Assembly: GCA_963991165.1 (NCBI GenBank)
Contig: CAXDOW010000089.1
Location: 1 to 8,012 of the forward strand
Length of the DNA: 8,012 nucleotides
Direction: 5' to 3'
Source: GCA-2862585 sp963991165
Lineage (GTDB): Bacteria > Bacteroidota > Bacteroidia > Flavobacteriales > UBA7312
The stretch's first letter is position 1. Every line of letters starts with the position of its first letter. This document shows, one piece after another, positions 6,674 through 8,012 of this stretch. Both the position numbers and the translations under genes were made by a program. A model generated the notes under the pieces. The model did not search any database, had not been told where the DNA came from, and worked only from the letters and a program-made list of their open reading frames with translations.

Positions 6674-7544
6674 TATCAACAAAATCATCTAAATTATCTA
6701 GAATATTTATCTTCTTATCTTTTACCAAGAAATTAATATCAAGCCCATTGGCAACAAGGTAGTGTTTGGCTTTTGGGAAAAATTTATGAAGATAATCGAC
6801 CGTAAAATCTAAATTACTTTTTGACGTATTAGAGACCGAGAAAAACAATACATTGTCTATTTTCTTTTTTTCCGAAAGTTCTAATAAAGAACCGTAAGGG
6901 ACATTAGCACCCAAATAAACTACTTCAAAGCCATTGTTGATGAGTAAGAACTTGGCAAATATCAAACCTATTTCATGGAATTCATTTTCTGGAAGAAACA
7001 ACAACCACGATTCTTTATTGGAAATATTGAGCGAAGCGGAGTCGGCGGCAGCACCTATTTTTTGCTTGACCAGTTCTGACAAAAAGTGCTCTTGAGAAGG
7101 TGCTATTCTATTGGTTAACCAAAAAATGCCAATCTTGGAAAAAGCTACTAGTAAAACATTCTTGTAGAACTCTAGTATACCTAATTCTCTGACACCACTT
7201 TCGTAGGTTAAATGGAATAATTGGGGGTCAAAATCAAGCGCCGACTGTATTAACTTGGAAATGTAATAGGTTTCTTTAGATTTGTCGTCAGATTGATTTT
7301 TTATTTCATCAACTTTTTGACAAATTTCATTGTGACTCATCTTGGAAATGACGGATATCTTGAAACCGTTTTCAAGCAGATAATTACAATTTAACGCACG
7401 AACTAATAAATCATCAGTGTAAAAACGTATCTTAGTATCGGTACGTTCAGCTTTTAAAAAACCGTATCTATTTTCCCAAGTTCTTAATACAAACTTGGTA
7501 ATACCCGTAATCTGTGAAAACTGATCAATACTGTATTTAGTCAT
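6663..7544 (-). CDS. MerR-family regulator with cobalamin-binding photosensory domain (CarH/LitR-like)
   Basis: This 293-aa cytoplasmic transcription factor has an N-terminal MerR winged helix (about 3-70). YSIDQFSQITGI leads into TKFVLRTWENRYGFL, where the RxWExRYG motif is the hallmark of the CarA/CarH/LitR branch. A helical-bundle domain follows (about 90-170) with the W-x9-EH motif: Trp142, Glu152 and His153. The last part is a Rossmann-like B12-binding domain with E-x-H-x2-G at 188-193. His190 is the expected lower axial cobalt ligand, and SVS at 236-238 is the usual second loop. In studied relatives, adenosylcobalamin drives assembly of a DNA-bound tetramer in the dark and light breaks it. 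The residue after Trp142 is Leu143, where Thermus CarH has the His (132) that becomes the light-state upper ligand. The start overlaps the stop of the upstream 54-aa gene by 8 bases. Autoregulation is likely, since operator 2 lies at the head of the operon. Confidence 0.92.
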   Translation of the reverse strand: MTKYSIDQFSQITGITKFVLRTWENRYGFLKAERTDTKIRFYTDDLLVRALNCNYLLENGFKISVISKMSHNEICQKVDEIKNQSDDKSKETYYISKLIQSALDFDPQLFHLTYESGVRELGILEFYKNVLLVAFSKIGIFWLTNRIAPSQEHFLSELVKQKIGAAADSASLNISNKESWLLFLPENEFHEIGLIFAKFLLINNGFEVVYLGANVPYGSLLELSEKKKIDNVLFFSVSNTSKSNLDFTVDYLHKFFPKAKHYLVANGLDINFLVKDKKINILDNLDDFVDIIS

Positions 7545-7701
7545 TTACAATGTATTTACCATTCGGAAACTTAGAAAGCCAAAATTCTAAATTGCTCATA
7601 GACTTGAGGTTGATTCTCATTTTGTCAGTATAAAAAACAATTTTAGGGGTTCTTTTTTTTATTTCTTCAATTGAAATTTTTTGCTTTTTCTTTCTAGGCA
7701 T
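7537..7701 (-). CDS. Small basic protein (54 aa) translationally coupled to the regulator
   Basis: I do not recognise this small protein. I place the start at ATG 7701. The frame continues upstream to a TTG at 7743, but the -7 element at 7752-7759 would put transcription start only a couple of bases before that codon, whereas the ATG leaves a normal leader of about 44 bases. The protein opens with a strongly basic stretch (MPRKKKQK), continues with a short helix-like segment (SIEEIKKR) and ends with TPKIVFYTDKMRINLKSMSNLEFWLSKFPNGKYIVND, which looks like a small mixed alpha/beta fold. There is no signal peptide or membrane segment. Its last 8 bases overlap the first 8 of the MerR gene (ATGACTAA), so translation of the two is probably coupled. 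It could be a partner or modulator of the regulator, or a leader ORF that sets its level. It was probably dropped from many annotations because of its size. Confidence 0.62.
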   Translation of the reverse strand: MPRKKKQKISIEEIKKRTPKIVFYTDKMRINLKSMSNLEFWLSKFPNGKYIVND

Positions 7702-7751
7702 GTCATTTTTATTACCATTATTAGCGACACTATAGTCAACCAATTACTTTG

Positions 7752-7759
7752 CAAATATA
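7752..7759 (-). promoter_or_regulatory. Putative -7 element for the 54-aa protein/MerR operon
   Basis: Read leftward this is TATATTTG, a perfect TAnnTTTG match. No TTG box is visible near -33. The outer half-site (7753-7761) overlaps it, and the middle half-site begins 5 bases upstream. This is almost the same geometry as at the SRPBCC promoter (gap of 4 bases), which argues for the same mode of control, here autoregulation. Confidence 0.52.
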
Positions 7760-7799
7760 CACATTTTGTATAATTGATTTTATTTTTTTTTATACAAAA
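7753..7799. promoter_or_regulatory. Operator 2: same inverted repeat upstream of regulator and cupredoxin genes
   Basis: The perfect inverted repeat TTTTGTATAA (7764-7773) / TTATACAAAA (7790-7799) has the same 16-base spacer as operator 1. A further half-site core TATACA is at 7756-7761, giving TATACA-N6-TGTATA with the middle arm. The stretch at 7753-7761 and the reverse strand of the middle arm both fit the AnnTnnACA repeat pattern that I recall for the Thermus CarH operator. The spacer is mostly a T tract (7782-7791), which may aid bending. Confidence 0.7.
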
Positions 7800-7824
7800 C
7801 TTCGATTTTTATTCAGTTTGTGGC

Positions 7825-7832
7825 TATATTTG
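7825..7832 (+). promoter_or_regulatory. Putative -7 element for the cupredoxin gene
   Basis: TATATTTG is a perfect TAnnTTTG match ending 16 bases before the ATG at 7849, predicting a leader of about 10 bases. The right arm of operator 2 ends some 25 bases upstream, just at or beyond the -33 position. A bound regulator could therefore either hinder or contact RNA polymerase there. No good -33 box is seen. Confidence 0.5.
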
Positions 7833-7848
7833 TAAAAAATTTAATCTT

Positions 7849-8012
7849 ATGAAACATTTAACCTTAACAATTTTTATTTTACTATTATCTATCAGTCAAT
7901 CCTTTTCAGACACTTTTCAAGTGAACGCTGGGTCTTATCATTACTCACCCTCTAGTCTGACTATCAGCGTTGGAGATACAGTCGTTTGGATTAATGATGG
8001 CGGATTTCATGA
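7849..8012 (+). CDS. Secreted plastocyanin/cupredoxin-like protein (3' end outside window)
   Basis: The first 54 codons of a longer gene are visible and the frame is open to the window edge. Residues 1-20 form a signal peptide (positive KH, then LTLTIFILLLSISQSFS), so the protein is exported. The mature part starts with FQVNAGSYHYSPSSLTISVGDTVVWINDGGFH. The pattern of a strand, S/P-x-x-L-x-I-x-V-G-D-T-V-x-W-x-N and then a histidine about ten residues on is the opening half of a plastocyanin/azurin-type cupredoxin. The final His is at or near the first copper-ligand position, but the Cys-His-Met ligand loop lies outside the window. In Bacteroidota such domains often sit in larger proteins with a type IX secretion C-terminal domain; that cannot be checked here. 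The role may be electron transfer or copper binding in the periplasm or outside the cell. It is divergent from the regulator operon and shares operator 2. Confidence 0.8.
   Translation, partial: MKHLTLTIFILLLSISQSFSDTFQVNAGSYHYSPSSLTISVGDTVVWINDGGFH

Noticed and set aside
6668..6690. Hairpin as a bidirectional intrinsic terminator
   Set aside because: The stem is only 7 AT-rich pairs with a 9-base loop and no U tract on either strand.

Overview
The window comes from a low-GC member of the Bacteroidota. The evidence is an outer-membrane receptor with an N-terminal CarboxypepD_reg-like domain, AT-rich intergenic DNA with TAnnTTTG (-7) promoter elements instead of sigma70-type boxes, no clear Shine-Dalgarno sequences, and a fitting family mix. 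I cannot name the genus.

Layout. Positions 13-6181 are one leftward block of six genes: an SRPBCC protein, two different flavin-reductase-like FMN-binding proteins, a membrane-anchored metallophosphoesterase, a TonB-dependent receptor-like protein and a TIGR01777-type NAD(P)-dependent epimerase. Most junctions overlap or are only a few bases apart. The one real break (4561-4606) carries a good -7 element, so the block may be two transcription units: SRPBCC/flavin reductases, and phosphoesterase/receptor/epimerase. Divergent from it is a gene for a 136-aa protein I do not recognise (6263-6673). It runs tail-to-tail into a leftward pair made of a 54-aa basic protein and a MerR-type regulator with a cobalamin-binding domain (6663-7701). 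Divergent from that pair, a secreted cupredoxin gene (7849 onward) is cut off by the window edge.

How it fits together. The regulator has the W-x9-EH and E-x-H-x2-G motifs of the CarH/LitR adenosylcobalamin photoreceptors. Both divergent intergenic regions contain the same perfect inverted repeat, TTTGTATAA-N16-TTATACAAA, with identical 16-bp spacing. Each has an extra half-site lying over the leftward -7 element. The simplest reading is that the regulator controls its own operon, the cupredoxin gene, the SRPBCC/flavin operon and the 136-aa protein gene: a compact, probably light- and B12-responsive regulon. The repeat is seen directly; which protein binds it and the light response are inferred.
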